A stretch of 15,301 nt of DNA from an uncultured Clostridia bacterium (GTDB lineage Bacteria; Bacillota; Clostridia; Christensenellales; Borkfalkiaceae): NCBI GenBank assembly GCA_934272745.1, contig CAKQSI010000049.1, positions 1 through 15,301 of the forward strand, in the 5' to 3' direction. Every line of letters starts with the position of its first letter. Positions within the stretch are counted from its first letter, which is position 1. The notes below the pieces were generated by a model, which saw only the letters and a program-made list of their open reading frames with translations, was not told the origin of the DNA and made no database searches. A program made the position numbers and the translations under genes. Below, one piece after another: positions 14,951 through 15,301 of this stretch.

Positions 14951-14956
14951 TTTCAA
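14928..14956 (-). promoter_or_regulatory. Sigma-A-type promoter of the beta-helix enzyme gene
   Basis: On the minus strand TTGAAA (14956-14951) and TAAAAT (14933-14928) are 17 bp apart, with TG two bases before the -10. It is the strongest promoter match upstream of the gene. Confidence 0.82.
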
Positions 14957-15105
14957 TAGCAAAATTATGGATTTATTTCGGCACAATATGGAAAAATGCA
15001 AACAGTGGAAAAAAGATCGTCCATACAAACGCAAATTTCCGCGCAATCGGCGATCTTTCGGGTAAGGTGGAGAAATACGGCGGCATTTGCGAGGGGAAGG
15101 GGGGT

Positions 15106-15128
15106 GTTACCTTATATAAAGAAGTAAC
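15106..15128. promoter_or_regulatory. AT-rich dyad
   Basis: GTTAC (15106-15110) and GTAAC (15124-15128) flank a centre with CTT and AAG that can also pair. It could be a protein-binding site or small hairpin; no function is assigned. Confidence 0.3.
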
Positions 15129-15155
15129 GATAAAGCGCTATAACTTGTTAGAAAC

Positions 15156-15177
15156 GAAAAACGCCGCAGGGGCGGCG
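15156..15177 (-). terminator. Probable terminator of a gene entering from the right
   Basis: CGCCGC (15162-15167) pairs with GCGGCG (15172-15177) around AGGG. On the minus strand the stem is followed by five T in six bases, then CGTTTC. The stem is short but GC-only. It lies about 50 bases after the stop of the partial minus-strand frame at the right edge. Confidence 0.55.
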
Positions 15178-15226
15178 CGGGAAAATAGGACGGAAAAATA
15201 CACGCCGCGGCAGATAAAGCGTTTTG

Positions 15227-15301
15227 CTAGGGATTCCATTCGTCATCACTAATTACCGAAAAGGCGTCTTTTTCGCCATTTTCCGCGACCGTTCGGGCGC
15301 A
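15227..15301 (-). CDS. Possible C-terminal end of an unidentified protein (partial)
   Basis: On the minus strand the frame is open from the window edge for 24 codons to TAG 15229-15227. The translation is polar and acidic, ending SVISDDEWNP, unlike the Arg-rich noise of neighbouring spacers. The other two minus frames stop earlier within this stretch. A terminator-like hairpin follows at 15156-15177. Too little is visible to name a family. Confidence 0.4.
   Translation of the reverse strand, partial: CARTVAENGEKDAFSVISDDEWNP

Noticed and set aside
14731..15252. Plus-strand frame of 173 codons opposite the beta-helix gene promoter
   Set aside because: It covers the promoter, leader and a terminator of the other strand and has no ribosome site. 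Its hydrophobic stretch comes from AT-rich promoter DNA.

Overview
The window looks like a chromosomal segment from a member of the Bacillota, most likely an uncultured, gut-type Clostridia relative. This is inferred from the proteins (SecA with a C-terminal zinc-binding tail, a Ppx/GppA phosphatase with an HD domain, a LacX-type aldose epimerase), from AGGAGG-type ribosome sites and sigma-A-like promoters, from balanced base composition, and from a short GC-rich hairpin repeat in one spacer. No 16S gene is present to confirm it. Most of the window is core housekeeping sequence; the most accessory gene is the large carbohydrate-active enzyme on the right.

Layout, left to right. Positions 1-381 hold the 3' end of a plus-strand gene for a low-complexity Gly/Asn/Gln/Pro protein, followed by a strong hairpin terminator and about 700 bases of repeat-rich spacer without a convincing gene. 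A promoter at 1193-1221 drives a Ppx/GppA-type phosphatase (1257-2771). This gene converges on metK (minus strand, 3217-4392), with a metK terminator and a second hairpin between them. metK and secA (4692-7412) are divergent, each with its own recognisable promoter in the 299-base gap. secA is followed on the same strand by prfB (7606-8703), which lacks the usual programmed frameshift. After a terminator and a 260-base leader come tsaD (9130-10170) and an overlapping LacX-like aldose epimerase gene (10151-11026), probably translationally coupled.

From 11027 to 11750 is a spacer with a hairpin-bounded repeat element, two strong terminators and an orphan Shine-Dalgarno sequence. A 987-residue right-handed beta-helix glycosidase-like protein (minus strand, 11751-14714) follows. 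It has a strong promoter, a leader of about 207 nt and an 11-bp repeat that could be an operator. The right edge may contain the last 24 codons of another minus-strand gene with its terminator.

Functionally, secA (protein export), prfB (termination at UGA/UAA), tsaD (tRNA t6A modification) and metK (S-adenosylmethionine synthesis) are essential housekeeping genes. The phosphatase probably acts on polyphosphate or (p)ppGpp. The sugar epimerase and the beta-helix enzyme point to carbohydrate use. I found no CRISPR array, phage, transposase, tRNA or rRNA. There is no clear sign of an undescribed multi-gene system; the more unusual signals are in the spacers and leaders.
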